The notes below the pieces were generated by a model. The model was given only the letters and a program-made list of their open reading frames with translations. It made no database searches and had not been told where the DNA came from. DNA of 64,000 nt from Syngnathus acus (taxonomy: Eukaryota; Chordata; Actinopteri; Syngnathiformes; Syngnathidae): contig NC_051090.1 in assembly GCF_901709675.1 (NCBI RefSeq), forward strand, positions 9,560,842 through 9,624,841, given 5' to 3'. How positions within the stretch are numbered: position 1 is the first letter of the stretch; each line of letters begins with the position of its first letter. Below are positions 40,894 through 53,300 of this stretch, piece after piece. The position numbers and the translations under genes were made by a program.

Positions 40894-41103
40894 ACTGTGT
40901 GTAGTCAATTGAAGTTATGCACAGAGAAAAAAAAAGCTAATTTTAAACGTCATATAAAAGCTAACCATCATCTGGCTGCCGTGAAGCGTGCAAATGAAAT
41001 TCAACAACACCTTGATAATAAGATGGCGTCCCAACAGAAACTAGCGTCCGATGAGACAAAAGATGATGTTAGCCTCGATTTGGTCATGTCGTTTTTGTTT
41101 TGA
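40894..41103 (+). pseudogene. Possible fragment of a hAT/CGGBP1-like ORF
   Basis: In frame to a TGA at 41101-41103, with ...NFKRHIKANHHLAAVKRA... and ...DDVSLDLVMSFLF. The spaced H-x(5)-H with basic residues and the following short acidic/hydrophobic segment resemble the BED/CGGBP1-like region of hAT-derived proteins in fish. The expected CxxC pair is not intact and the frame ends where the family would continue (F.AANIPL-type segment). Judged from memory only. The upstream part of the open frame (40702-40890) has no similarity. It could be chance. Confidence 0.25.
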
Positions 41104-42809
41104 ACACGAGCGTTAGCCAACGAAGCGGGTGTGAAGACTAGCAGCTAGCGCGAGTCCGGGCTTGCCGAGGCGCTAAGTGCTGCCGGACAATGCGCTCGCT
41201 CAATATCTGCATCTGAGATTGAGTGTTTCGTGGACACAAATTAGCATTTTGTCAACAAATTAGTCACTGGAGGACACAAATTAGCATTTTGTGTGCATGT
41301 TATGTCTATTGGGGCCATAAAATAGTCTTTCGTGAAGAAGTCATGCCCATTTTGTGACCATAGATTTGCTTTTGTTTAGCCATAATTTACTATTTGGTGG
41401 CTTGAAAAGAGAATTTGTGTCAAAGTATATCCGCATATAAGTACATTCCGGCCACCCCTCCCCCCAATCATGTCTGGGACGGCGTACAAAGTGGTGAGAA
41501 ATGCATCGACAAAACCGTGTTGCCAAGTGGATAAGGAGCCAATGTTACAGAGACTATTGTGTTTCCTCAGCTAGCCGCAAATAAAATACGCAGACAAAAC
41601 TGGTCTTTCTGCGCATTAGCGATGCTTATGCGTTATTGTGCCCGCAGCCGCACAAAGCACCACCCCCCCCCCCGCGGTTGAAGCGATTTGCTGTGCACAA
41701 TGCAGCAGCTTAACCAGCTAGGTCAGGTCAAGTTGACTCTGACAATGGAGACTTTAGCACGGCACCCACAGCGCCGAGTGTCGCCCGGACAAAGTGGAGC
41801 AAACATTTCATCGAGTAGCGGCCCACAGTCCATAAATGTCCCGTCCAATCTGCTCGCTCACATCAGCCGCGTCTTTCATCGCCCGTCTGCTCTTCCTTCC
41901 GCAGCAAACTCAAGGCCAAATGTGGAAACAAATAGGCCACTAAATATGGAAACAAATATGGCCAGGGAAACACACGAGAATTTTTCAAGATCATTTTTCA
42001 GAGCCCACATGTAAAGACAGACAGTTGAAGTGCATCTTTGACGTCTATAGTCGTCACTGGCAATGAATGAGTTTAGATTCTGCTTTGGCTGCAGCTCGCA
42101 CAACGCGGCCAATCCTTTCCGAGCGGCTGCGGCGACTTTCATTTCATTTTATCCCGCTCGCGAATCGAATAGGCGACATGCTAACAAAAAGACGAAAAAA
42201 AAGCCCAGCACAGGATTGACACGCAAAAGGTAATTTATGCTGGCCCTTTATTTACCGGCGTGCCGAGAGTCGTTCTTGAAGGCTAATTTGGAGCGAGCTT
42301 GGCACCTCTTCTGAGCTACGAAACGTCGTCATTTGACACACACAAAAAAAATCTTGAACAGGCATTGATCAGCTGCTTAAGTGCCCGAGCTTTTGTTTGT
42401 TTTGCCGGCAACGACGCTGTCAACGCTTCTGTCGAGGCTTCGCCGAGTGTGTTCGGTAAGACGTAATGCTCGCGTGACACCTTGCGGAGCGGGAATGGCG
42501 GGCGGGGGAGGGTTTGATGGTTAAAGAGGGGACGGCATCTGGCGTGACAATTATGGGAATAGATTACCTGAAAGCAAAGTGCTGTCACATCCTGATCATT
42601 TCCCGCACAACAACAACGACGACGTACTCGTCCTTCTTGATTCCGCCATCTGCCTGCCTCGCATTGTGAGAGAAGCACACTTTCATTATCTAATGCCTTT
42701 TTTTTTGTTTGCTACTGTAACATCGAACGCGGAGCTAACGGTCACTTGGTTGGAGTAGGCCGCTCTCAAAAGGAGGCTTTGAAAAAGGTCGAATGGCGAC
42801 TAAGTCGAC
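41104..42809. other. Intergenic DNA
   Basis: No gene recognised. Short direct repeat: GGACACAAATTAGCATTTTGT near 41233 and 41273. C-run at 41660-41672. The 108- and 120-residue frames here show no domain. Confidence 0.45.
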
Positions 42810-42931
42810 GAAGAAGAAAAGGTCCAATTAGAGATGATTTGCCAAAGAGGCTTTGGATTGCTTCCGTCGGCCTTTTTATTAGTTGCGCTTTTGAGGAGCT
42901 CGCTTGAGTGCGCTCGTTTACTTTCATCTAG
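42810..42931. repeat. Duplicated non-coding segment, copy A
   Basis: GAAGAAAAGGT followed by CAATTAGAGATGATTTGCCA (starting 42825), GCTTTGGATTGC, GAGTGCGCTCG and TTTCATCT. See copy B at 43358. Confidence 0.8.
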
Positions 42932-43044
42932 CTAGCGGCGGCTCTCGTCCGACCTCTGCGGCGGCGCGACTTTGCTGTTGATTGAAACAAATGAAACGTA
43001 GTTGCGAGTACCAAACGTGTTTGCTACCCGTAATTGTTGTTGGT

Positions 43045-44230
43045 TAATAAAACAAACTGTGATTGGCTAACGTCTTCACATTATTCAGATGGACATGTAT
43101 CGTCATTCTCACCCGTAAACTCGTTAAAACAAAATAAGCAGCATCAGCTCTTGTCACGCATCACATTATCTTTTGTCAATTTCACGTCAGCGGCGCAAAA
43201 TGCGTCCGCTGGTATCGTCACTTTGTTTTCTTAAAACAAAGTAACCATCGTCTCAAACGTTCAAAAGGGAACCTATTGAAAGCTTTTTGTTGAAAATTGC
43301 AAAATTGACGTGACATTCAAACAAAGTATCCGCGCCGGCTCGGTTTTCAGATCGCTCGGAGGAAGAAAGGTGCAATTAGAGATGATTTGCCAGAGAAGCT
43401 TTGGATTGCCCGTGCTGACGTACGATTTGCTCTTAGACTTGGGCTGAGTGCGCTCGCCGCTTTCATCTGGCATTTGGAGGGCGAGCACTTTAATCAACTT
43501 AATGCTAGCGATAGCGCCCCTCGGCCCAACTCAGAAAGAGAAGCGCAGATGGACTCTGACGAGGCTTTTCCATCAAGCAAAAAGATAGGGGTCGGGTCGC
43601 GGCACCGGGCGTCGACGCTCGGACGAGCCGACGCGAGCCGCGCTGGTTCTCATCTCGCCGACGTTTTTCCTGGGGCCGTCCGACATCAAGTGTAGGTGAG
43701 GGACCTTTGTTTATTTCAAAGCTGTTTTCTTCCCTTTGTGGACTCTTGGGCCTTGAAAAATGTATAAGTGTCCTTTTGCAGACATCTGAGGGGCAAATCA
43801 AAGGCGGAATCACAGTAGCGGCAGCGGCGGAGTCTCGGGTTCTCAAGCCGCCACCTGCGCACGACCGGCCTGACCTCAAATACGAGCAACCTTCAACATT
43901 GACGTCTGTGCTGGCAACATCAATGGCGTGCAGGTTTGAGCTTTCGCTTCAGGTAGATTGCGACTCGTCACTCCGGGCCGGCCGCTAGCTTTCTTGTGTT
44001 CAACTTGAAGTTGTGTCCGTTACGTTTTGGTGCACATCGGTGTTCATCTGACAACGTTGATTTTTCCGAAATAAAAATAGAGTCCGACTGTGAATGGTGA
44101 GTGTTATCTTTTTGTTGCTGTTGTTGTGACCCGGCTCATTAAAACAAAACAACGAAGCCATCATATGAATATGCAATTGTAAATCATGACTACAAAAGGC
44201 TCGTGGTTACTCAGTTCATTAAAACAAAGT
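43045..44230. repeat. Recurrent TTAAAACAAA word cluster
   Basis: TTAAAACAAA occurs at 43123-43132, 43231-43240, 44139-44148 and 44219-44228, with a near copy at 43047, often followed by GTAAC..ATCG. Suggests a decayed, interrupted tandem family around the duplicated segments. Confidence 0.4.
43358..43470. repeat. Duplicated non-coding segment, copy B
   Basis: Identical 20-mer CAATTAGAGATGATTTGCCA at 43373, exactly 548 bases after copy A, then GCTTTGGATTGC, GAGTGCGCTCG and TTTCATCT in the same order. The middle is diverged. Confidence 0.8.
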
Positions 44231-44239
44231 AACAACAAT

Positions 44240-47200
44240 CGCCATTTTTCCACACTGTCCAACCTTGGACGCCCGAGTGCTAATTTTAGCGTTAACATGG
44301 CTTTTCACAAGTTACGCACTCAAATCATTTGTGTTAAATAAAGCTGACAGTTAGCGCCGCTACCTTTCGGTGAGGAAACGCCGCAGAGTGCTCGGCAAAG
44401 GACACGGAGACGCGAGGGCCTCGCAGGCATGACATTGTTTTTGACTCTGCAAAGTGCTGAGCTCAACAGCGCGGCCGGCAAGCGAGAGAGCGCTAACGAG
44501 GGAGGCGGGCGGGCGTGCAGCAGGCGGTGGGCCCTGAAGGAAGGATCAGTAAGGCAGCGGGGCTCGTCTTGAAAGCCAGTGCCACTTGGACACGGAGGTC
44601 CGCCAGACGCTTTTCATCCTTGCCACCAAGATTCCTCCCCGCTATCAATAATTGACTTGGAAAAGAAAGACACAGGCCGTGTTCAGGTTGACTTCTTGCG
44701 CACTGTGTCACGATTTTGAGTGTGTGGTGAGTAAAGCTTCTTGAAAAGTAGTCGAACAAATGCTAAGGTAGATTTAAGAGCTTGAACATAAGTAAAGCGA
44801 AGACCAAAGCAACTAAAAATCTATACAGTGATGAGTGACTCGGGAATGACCGAACGATTCCAAACAGCCGTAAAAAAGGAGGAGCGACTCTTCAGCCCTG
44901 GCGGAGCTTTTGTTTTGACTCGGACCGGGGTCGCCTTTAGCTGGAGGTGCGCTCTCTCCGGGGTCAAACCGCAGATTAATAGGTGCGCTAATGAGCTCCC
45001 TGAAGTACCCCCCCATCCCAATCTCACATTCCCCCGAGTGTCCACGGTGTCCTTCTGTGATGGATAGCAGCGAGCATCACTCACGCTCAACCATTTGTGC
45101 CAAGAAGAAACATCAGCTGGCGTGACAAATGCCTCCACCAAGACGTCACATCCACCGTCCTTTTGTTTGACGCTTTCAATCCGAGGGAATTTGGGTTTTG
45201 ACACACGGGGAATTTGTCCGCTTTGATTCAATCACAAACGTCAGGACGGCGAGCTTAACAAAACACTCCATGCTAATTCCGCCGTCAGTCACTTGAGGAT
45301 GACTTTGATTGGGGGCGAGGCCAAGATTTGGAAACAATTCATGTCAAGTTAAAAGCGGAGGCTGAAATGAAAACAAAAACAAACTATTATGGTGAGGAGG
45401 GCAAAGCTCTGTGGACGCACATACATAACATTGTGCAGCAAGTGCAGAATCTACTGGGGGGAGTAAAAAGAATAAAATGGATATGACAGGGAAATGAGGC
45501 ACTATGGAATATTAATAATTGGTGCGCAGGTACGCGTGCGTACTGAGAATTTTGATGAGCGCGCCAAATTGGGACGCATACAATATGAGACAATTGCCTG
45601 GTAAACGGTGTTTTGAAGTGAAATTAAGTGAAGATTGAGTGGAAATAATAAAGCAGTTCAGAAAAATCCAGTTCCATTTTAGTAACTGAATCATGTGATC
45701 GAACACCAACTTGCCCGGCTAGCTTTGTTAGGTCGCGGCACATGCTAGCATGCTAGCGACGCAATTAAAACGAGCCAGACAGAAAGACTTATTCGACAGG
45801 AAGGCCAGCTTTTTTCGCACCTTCCCACGACATCCCTACTTGGTCCATCTTTGAGCAGCAGGGCATGTTTAAAATTCCGAACAGCGTTGTCCCGGTCATC
45901 CGGCCCAGCTGATTAACACTTGTCGGCGGCGGGGCCTAATCAGGTTCCCCGGTCGGGAACGCGCGTCGGCCGTCATTAAGTGACCTCACACTTGCGGCGA
46001 ACGGCGACGGGGGGGAGGACAGATGGTCCGGCAGCTCTCAGGAGGTGATTGCTTTACGCCGGTGCATGGAGCGATGCTAATGACCTCTGTGGTCTCGCAT
46101 TAATGGCCTCCGTCGCCGCCGATGAAGAGCTCCTTACCTCCAAGACGGGATTCTCAGGCCCGATATTGTTGCCATGTACGTTTAAAAACGCTTCGTGATT
46201 GCGATGTTGCCATTTTTTTTTTGCTTAGTTCTTTTGATTTGAGACTAATATATGATAAGAGTACCAATACAAAATACAAAATGAAAAACTGTGGTGGCAT
46301 AATACAGTCGACTAAAATGACTCATGTGAAGCCATTTGTTAGAATGATCGTTTCAAGGCAAAAATATGTGAAATACGTGTGTTCCAAAATTATTCACATT
46401 TGAAATTAAGTTTTTTGAAGATTCCATACAAACTGTACCTGAAAGCAATTTAAAGGCATCACCAAAATATACACAAAACGTACCTTTAAAGTGGCACAAA
46501 TACGTTCACGAAAACATCAGATTAGCATTAGCGCTTTTAGCTTTGGATCCAATTTGTGTTTGAACAGAAATGTATCAACGGACTTTGTTCAGACGTTGAT
46601 GGTCGAACAATTGCATGTGCACACAGGTTTAGCAAGAAGAAGAAAAATCTGCACTTACCACATTGAAGATATGTGCTGCCAAACTTGCTCCCCAGTGAGC
46701 CATCAAAAGTTATACAACAATATCCAAAACAAGGATGATAGGATTATTTTACAATGTTTGGCCACATTTCCTCTACGGGGAAGTGTCGCCCATCTTTGTT
46801 TTACCTACAAAAAAAAAAAAATCACAAGAAGGGGTGGCCTTTAGGTCATGACCTGTAAACACCTTTCCTGACAATCACCTTCGCCGTGTCACTTCTTGTC
46901 AGCCACTTCCTGGTTCAGGCTCAGTTCACGCCTGCTTTGGACAAATATGCCGTTTTGTGTTACACAATGTATTAGCTAGCATTTTTTCCGTCACTTAGGC
47001 TGGGCATTCACGCCGCATTCCCCTTTGGTGTCAAGTGAGTTGGTAAGCGTCGCATTTTGGGTCATTTGCTCGCCGGCCGCCGCCTACGTCAGTGCGCTCG
47101 TGTCCCCTAGCTTTGGTTACGAGCCCGCCGGGCAAATGTGTTTATTTATAAGGTCGAGTGGCCCGGTCGCCGTTTTGGGCGAGAGAGAACGGCTTCACGT

Positions 47201-47960
47201 TAAATTTGCGTCGGGATGCTCCCTGCGTAATAGGGTGCTTGGTTCAAATGGGTGAAGAGCAATTTGGATTCAGTGAATGTTCAGTTTGCACTTGGCCAGT
47301 CGAGCAGAAGGTGCAGCTTTAACGGCGGACCATAGACTGCTGCTCTCGTGGATTACAACTTCATCCAAGTCATTTTATTGTGAAATGACTGTCTCCTAAT
47401 TGCAATGGGTTGAAGAATTTAGAGAAAAATAGGAATTTCTATTTTGTTTAGTTTTTTGGTTTCCAAAAATGTAAGATTTCATCTTGAAAATAGGGCTTTA
47501 TCATTTTTTAATTTTTACTTACTTTCTAAAGAAAAAAAAAGAAGGCTTATTCCTCAAATAAATTGAACTATGCTTGGAAAAATAAGATTTGATAGCAAAA
47601 TTAATATGAAGTTTATCTGGGAAAAATGATTATAAATCTTGACTTTAACTTGATAAATAATTATCTTCAATTTTTAAAAATGATCACTTTTTATCAAAAT
47701 AAATGGAAAATAGGACTTCTTATCTGGTCACATCTCTAACTTTTTGCTTTAAGAAATATAATTTTTATTAGTCTAAAAACGTTTACACCAAGTTGTCGTC
47801 ACATTTCCGTCTGTGTTCTCGTTCCTGAATGTATTTTGTTCTTTTTTGTGTGAAACCTTCCATTATTGCGTTTGTACGCCGGAAGGCAAGACGTGACTGT
47901 CTTCATCCTCGCTGCCACTTGCCTCCTTGAAGTTTTTTTTAATGGCTAAAAAGAAAGGCG
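44240..47960. other. Intergenic DNA
   Basis: No gene recognised. TGCTAGCATGCTAGC (45743 region) is a small palindrome. 45880-46130 is a GC-rich block with CATTAATGG/CATTAAGTG words. 47400-47780 is AT-rich with repeated GGAAAATAGGA/GAAAAATAGG words like a decayed minisatellite. Confidence 0.4.
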
Positions 47961-47970
47961 GATTGTGCTT

Positions 47971-47989
47971 CAAAAAAAAAAAAAAAAAA
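47971..47989. repeat. Poly-A tract followed by GGAGGAGGAGG
   Basis: About 18 consecutive A then GGA repeats. Confidence 0.85.
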
Positions 47990-48074
47990 GGAGGAGGAGG
48001 CGGGTTCTTTTTAATCTGGGGAATGAGTGCTTGGCCATGCAGCCAGCGGATCCGCAGAGAGCGCCAGAGTGCCA

Positions 48075-48205
48075 AGCGGGGCCGGCCAGTGTATTAATAT
48101 TTAAATTGCCGTCCGGCTAATCAATGGAAGGGCCTACTTGTGCGCGGCGCTCCCCTCAGACGGGAAGCGATAATGGGGAGAAAACCTGCTGATTAGCTCT
48201 CTGCC
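48075..48205. promoter_or_regulatory. Candidate conserved non-coding element
   Basis: GTGTATTAATATTTAAATTGC, GGCTAATCAATGG, GCGATAATGGGG and GCTGATTAGCTC in a compact, non-repetitive block. Motif density only. Confidence 0.35.
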
Positions 48206-48639
48206 GTGTGTAGTGCCGCGTACTTGAAAATTCTACGCAACGCAAACCCAAAAGAGCAGTCGCCTCCTTCGCAAAATGGCCGACTCACTCCTTCCTCTAG
48301 CGACGTTTCAGAAAATGCACGGCCATCTTATATTTTGTGCTTCTTTGGAAAAGAAGGCGCGAGAGAGAAATCCCGGCTTAGGCCTTTTTGTCTTTGTAAA
48401 GCTTTGAACTCTTTGAGCCTTTCGGGCCGCTCGCTCTTCTTGTGCCGTGTGCATTGACTGTAAAGGCGCTCGATGCCGCCAGAAGACCACCGCAAGCAAA
48501 ACGCGGTGGACCACCACCGGCACCGTTGCAAAATGTCTTCATTTAGCCGCAGGAGACCTCGCCTGACCTGCCGGCTTGCTCGTTCGGGACACCTCGCAAC
48601 ACGCGGTAACTTTTGTTTTGGGGGGGGTTGAATCAAGCT

Positions 48640-48875
48640 ACTAAATGCAACTTTGCAAAATATTAGTACTTTTCTTGAAAAGTGTTAAATTGTATTGACA
48701 GGTTTTATCCACAAAATCTTTCTTAAACCCCAACTTAATTTTTTATTTTGTATAAAAAAAAAATTTTCTCAAAAAGTTCTCCTTTCTTTTGTCAATATCT
48801 TGCTTTAATATCTTGAAAAAAAAAAGTTCTCACAATATTGCAACTTTTTTCTTGAAACCCACAAACAATCTCATC
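48640..48875. repeat. Decayed CTTTTTC-type minisatellite (minus-strand form of GAAAAAGT)
   Basis: TACTTTTCTTGAAAAG, CAAAAAGTTCTC, GAAAAAAAAAAGTTCTC and AACTTTTTTCTTG recur. AT-rich. Confidence 0.45.
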
Positions 48876-50109
48876 TTTTGTTCCATTTGCATACTTTACC
48901 GGAGGGGGGGGCAAAACCTCTTCATTGGACCTCTCGACCTTTCAGCTTGGTCGCTGGCTGCCGTTTAAGACCAAATTTTTCCCCTTTAGTGCCCGACGGT
49001 GTTCTCATAACGCGGCGGCGGGTCCGAGACGAAGGGTCGGGATTTCTTTGCCATTGTCCTCGCTTAGTTAAAGCATCGCTGCCAAATAAAGAAGGGGGGT
49101 GGGTCGAAGTGTGTGTCGGGGGGAGGGGGGGGGGAGCGGCATGAGGATAATATGCGGTTTGAAGGGCTGGCGAAAGAAAGGGCGAAGGAGCCTGAAGAGG
49201 TGTTGAAAGGCAGCAAGGCCAACGCTGAACTGCTCAGTTCATTTTCCGGCTCAGTGGGCGCCGTAATCCATCTTTGGCCAGCTGCTAACAAGATGGAGGC
49301 TCAAGTTGACCTCCACAATGACTTAATCAGATTAGGACGCACAAAGATCACATCATGACCCAAGTTCAGCAGCCACCTTGATGGCCTTGTGTGGTCCCGT
49401 TTTGGGGGCCTCGTGTCCACTCGTTAGGAGAAGTCGTCACAAGCATCTTTTTAATTAAGTCCATCGGGCAGAGAGAACCTGCGCCAACATCACATTCAGA
49501 CTTCGTTTTGGGGATGTTCGTCGACTTCACTCTCATAATGTTACTGCTTCATCCTTGTAATCTTGCCAGCCTGACTCGATCGGTTTCAAGTCAGATCGTC
49601 CAAAGTCCAAGCCAGGGGCCATTTTGCTACGACGTCGCGGTCATTCAAAGTGTTTTATTGTATTTACGTCTTAATTAGGGCAAGTTGGGGCATTTTTCTC
49701 GATGTGGCATTCTCTGGAAAAGCTTGCTAAGTGCTGTATAATTGACACGTTTGTAGCGCTGCATTCAAACAAGTCTTAATGGTGGAGGGGATTACTCGGC
49801 GAGCCCCCCCCCACACACACACACATACACACGCACGATTGTGTCTCGGCAGATGGTGGCACAAAATGCGTCACCTTTGAGAGAAGTTAATTAAGGCGGC
49901 CATATTGTTCTGGCTGGATACTGAGCAATCAAACGGAGAGCCGAGCAAGCCATTGAGTTATGAGACGGGTTCACTTGATTCCCAGACGCTCCTGCCGGAT
50001 GGATTCCCACGTCGCCCCAAAATGTGTGTACACGGCACGCTACAGACAAGGCCGGCTTGTGTTTTGGGCTGCTTGGGAGGGAGCTGTCGACTATTGACTT
50101 GGCATCGTC
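48876..50109. other. Intergenic DNA with CA microsatellite
   Basis: G-rich run at 49118-49134 and a C-run plus CA tract at 49806-49836. Open frames have no domains. Confidence 0.45.
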
Positions 50110-50347
50110 ACTTTAGAAGAAATACATCATTTGATACTATAAACCTCAACATATTGTTTAAAAAGTTGTAAAGTTATATCAGAGAGGAGTTTTGGACTGG
50201 CTAAGAAAAATATATCTTCGTGACACAGACATCAGTTTGTGCACATTCGGGGCTACACATCAACATGTTTTGATTGGGATGGTACAGGGCTCCGCATTAG
50301 GTCCTCAACTATTCTTTTTAAACACTAATGATACTTGTGTGATTTAA
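50110..50347 (+). pseudogene. Degraded non-LTR retrotransposon (LINE) reverse transcriptase fragment
   Basis: Frame 1 reads SFDTINLNILFKKL then a stop (50169-50171), matching the RT motif A region (aFDtvdhniLl.kL). From 50186 another frame reads GVLDWLRKIYLRDTD..., then VQGSALGPQLFFLNTND, ending TAA at 50345-50347. This is the (P)QGSVLGPLLF..yINDI block of LINE RTs. Order and spacing fit L2/CR1/Rex1-type elements. It is broken by a frameshift and stops, and the catalytic YADD segment is absent downstream. The adjoining sequence is AT-rich and unrecognisable. Confidence 0.75.
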
Positions 50348-53300
50348 AAAATATGGCCTTTTTCTTCCAAAAGAACTTTATCTTGTATAATTTACTTTTT
50401 TCAGCATAAAAGACTTGTCTTTTTTTAATTTTTATTTTCAATTTCTTAAAAACCAGCGAGGCAGTGCTGTGCTGCAGCGGGAGAGAGGCGTCAACAAATG
50501 ACTGGAGTTGACCTCACTGGAAAAACTTGCAGCAACATGCGGTTTTGTGGCACTTCAAAGTTTCCAAAAGAAAAGCAAAAGCTCGCTGGCTTTGGATTAT
50601 GAGAGCGCAGCCCGCTTGAAAGCGTCTGACCCGCTGGGCGCAATATAAGATCGCTCCTTAAGCTTATTGGAGGTCCATGTTGCTTCACATCGCGGGAACT
50701 CGCTCGCTGCAAGCCACTTCCGTTCCGCTTGATCTTTGCTAATTTTTTTTTAAACCCTCCGCCGTTGTGTGTGTGTCACTGCCTCACACCTCTTTTTGAT
50801 CTCCCTCCGCTGCACTAGACTTTTGTATTATTATATGTATATCAGGGGGGGCCACTTGAGCCACTTCCTCTGGAGTTTAATCATCTTTCTCTCCTTTTTT
50901 CAATTGGTCTGATTCCTCGCTGGAAGCGAGCAACGAATACTTTTGCGGCGACACAAATGAGCATGATAGCATCAACGGCTAAAGTACAAGTTAGCATGAT
51001 TCATCCATAAAGACTTATGATACACAATGACTCGTAATAAGTATGGTAGGTGAGCGTGTGGTCGTCTGACACTCATTAAAGGCTCTCCAGCGCCACGGGG
51101 TGTGGGTTCATATTAGCGGGTGGGAGTGAGATCTCGCGGGTTCATGACGAGCTACAATGGCGACAGCGCCGCTCCTCCGTTGGCTAATGACGGCCAGGCC
51201 TGTCTTTTAATTAGCGCCCCCTTTCTTTTAAAAGAGCACAAAATGCCAACAATTTCCATCCTGACAAAGCTCGTCATCACACATCCTCGCCGGGACATTT
51301 TCTCAGTTCGCCACACAGCAAAAGCGAATGAAATATAATAAGAAATAATACAAACATGTAATATTAGTTTGCGTGTTAGCTGTCCAAAAAAACTATTATT
51401 TTAAAGAAGAAGAAGCTGCTTTGGTGGATTTTCCTGTGTTTGTCTCATAACAGCCACGAAAATGCACATTTATATTCAACCGACTTTAATATGAAACAAC
51501 ACATCATCAGGTGCGATAATAACACATCTAATCATCTTTTTACATCCAAATTGTTCTTGGGGATTTTTTTGTTTGTTTTTCCATTTTCAGACACGCCGTT
51601 CCCAAGTGGGGAGCAATGGGAGGGGGGACTAAAACGCTAACAGCATTTGCAAATGAAGTGGAAAATTGCTCTTTGAGGTTTGGAGGCAGTAACAAAACAA
51701 TCCTAATAATAAGCTCCTGGTGATGATGCATGTGAGCGCATGTGAGCGTGTGCGTATGTGTGTCGAACACCCGCGCCCGCCATGAGTGCATTAGCATAAT
51801 ACGACTAAACAAGCTAGCATCCACAAAATGTGTCACGACCAAACTTGAACGCATGCTCGTGTTTTTCACATCACAGCATTCAAACAAAACAAAAAAAAAC
51901 AAACAATGCTGCGCCGCTATTTGCTCCCCCGCCTGTGTGTAAATGACAGCGAGCGCACATTTGTAGCTCGCAGGTAGCGCTGGGGCTACACGCTGAAGCT
52001 ATGATATGTGACATGTGTTGCAAGCAAGTCTCCCAAGGACCTGTCAGAAGCTGCAGCGCCGCACTTAAAGCCCCCTTTCATACGCACTTTAATCCTCCAT
52101 TTAGGTCACACTCCCGCCGCCAAGGAAAGGTACTATCAACCTCCTTGTATTTTTCACTGTGTAAGTCTCCCATTTTAAAAGCAAAAAAAACAAGCAGCGG
52201 GAGCTAACCCGCCCTGGCCCCGTACCTCAAATCTTTTCCATTCGTCTCTGTGATCAACGCGCCAAACTTTCTTTGTAATACTCATTTTCTCAGAATGACG
52301 CTCGTCGATGATTTCACAAGGTAGGAAAGAGATACGGTTCTAACATTTAAATTATCACCTCTACAACATTCCGAGGATATCAAAATTTCCCGTCAACGAC
52401 AAGCTATTTTTAGAACAGGCCCGCAGGCTGCCCTGATGCCTTTGGGGTAGCATGTCGGGAACTCCTGCTACATGCAATACTTCAGTACATATAACACTCA
52501 AACTGAGGACTTTGACTTCTCAAGAAACGTTAGTCAAAAAAAGAATTTGGATACAAGTGTGACATTTTCTCCAATTTATCCTCAAAATGAATGATTGATT
52601 TTTTTGTCACAAATTTTAGGTCACGAATTAGATAAATGCAAATAAAAAATCTTGAGTAATGTCTTGCACTGACATACACAAAACTATCTTAGGTACAAAT
52701 ACAAGATTGAGTCGCATTTATATTTTTGTTCAATTTCGCAATTTCTTGTTCTCAGTTGAGGTCTCATTGCCTCATTGCATTACTTTTTTCCCGTTCTTTC
52801 CAAGTTTAAAACATCATCCAGATGCGTAAAACGCGGGCAACGTGCGTAATCGTCGTCCGTTACGCCCCGTGAGCTCATGGCCGCTAGCCCCCAGATGCTG
52901 CTCTCATTATTCACTCAAGGTTGCGTCATTGCCGAGAGCTCGAGCCGAGGCTGTGTCCGATACACTTTAGCTCAATTGCTAAACACGCGCTTGGCAAATT
53001 GCGCTTTAAAGAGCGCGCTTTCCTACGCACGTGTCGTATTTACGCCTGGATGTGCTTTGTGCTGGCAGTCAAAAGATCAGGAAAATGAGGGCTAATGTCT
53101 CCATGTGTTGTTCACTCAAGTTACACGCCGGCGTATTACATGCGGTAGCGATGCTAGTAGAAAAGGGACCAATTGGTTATTTGAACAGCTTTAAACACTT
53201 GGATGCATCCTCTGAGAAAAACAAGCCATATGAGACAAACCTACACCGAAAAGAAACAATTGAAGAATTATTTTAAAGAATATAATTTTTAGAAACGCTA

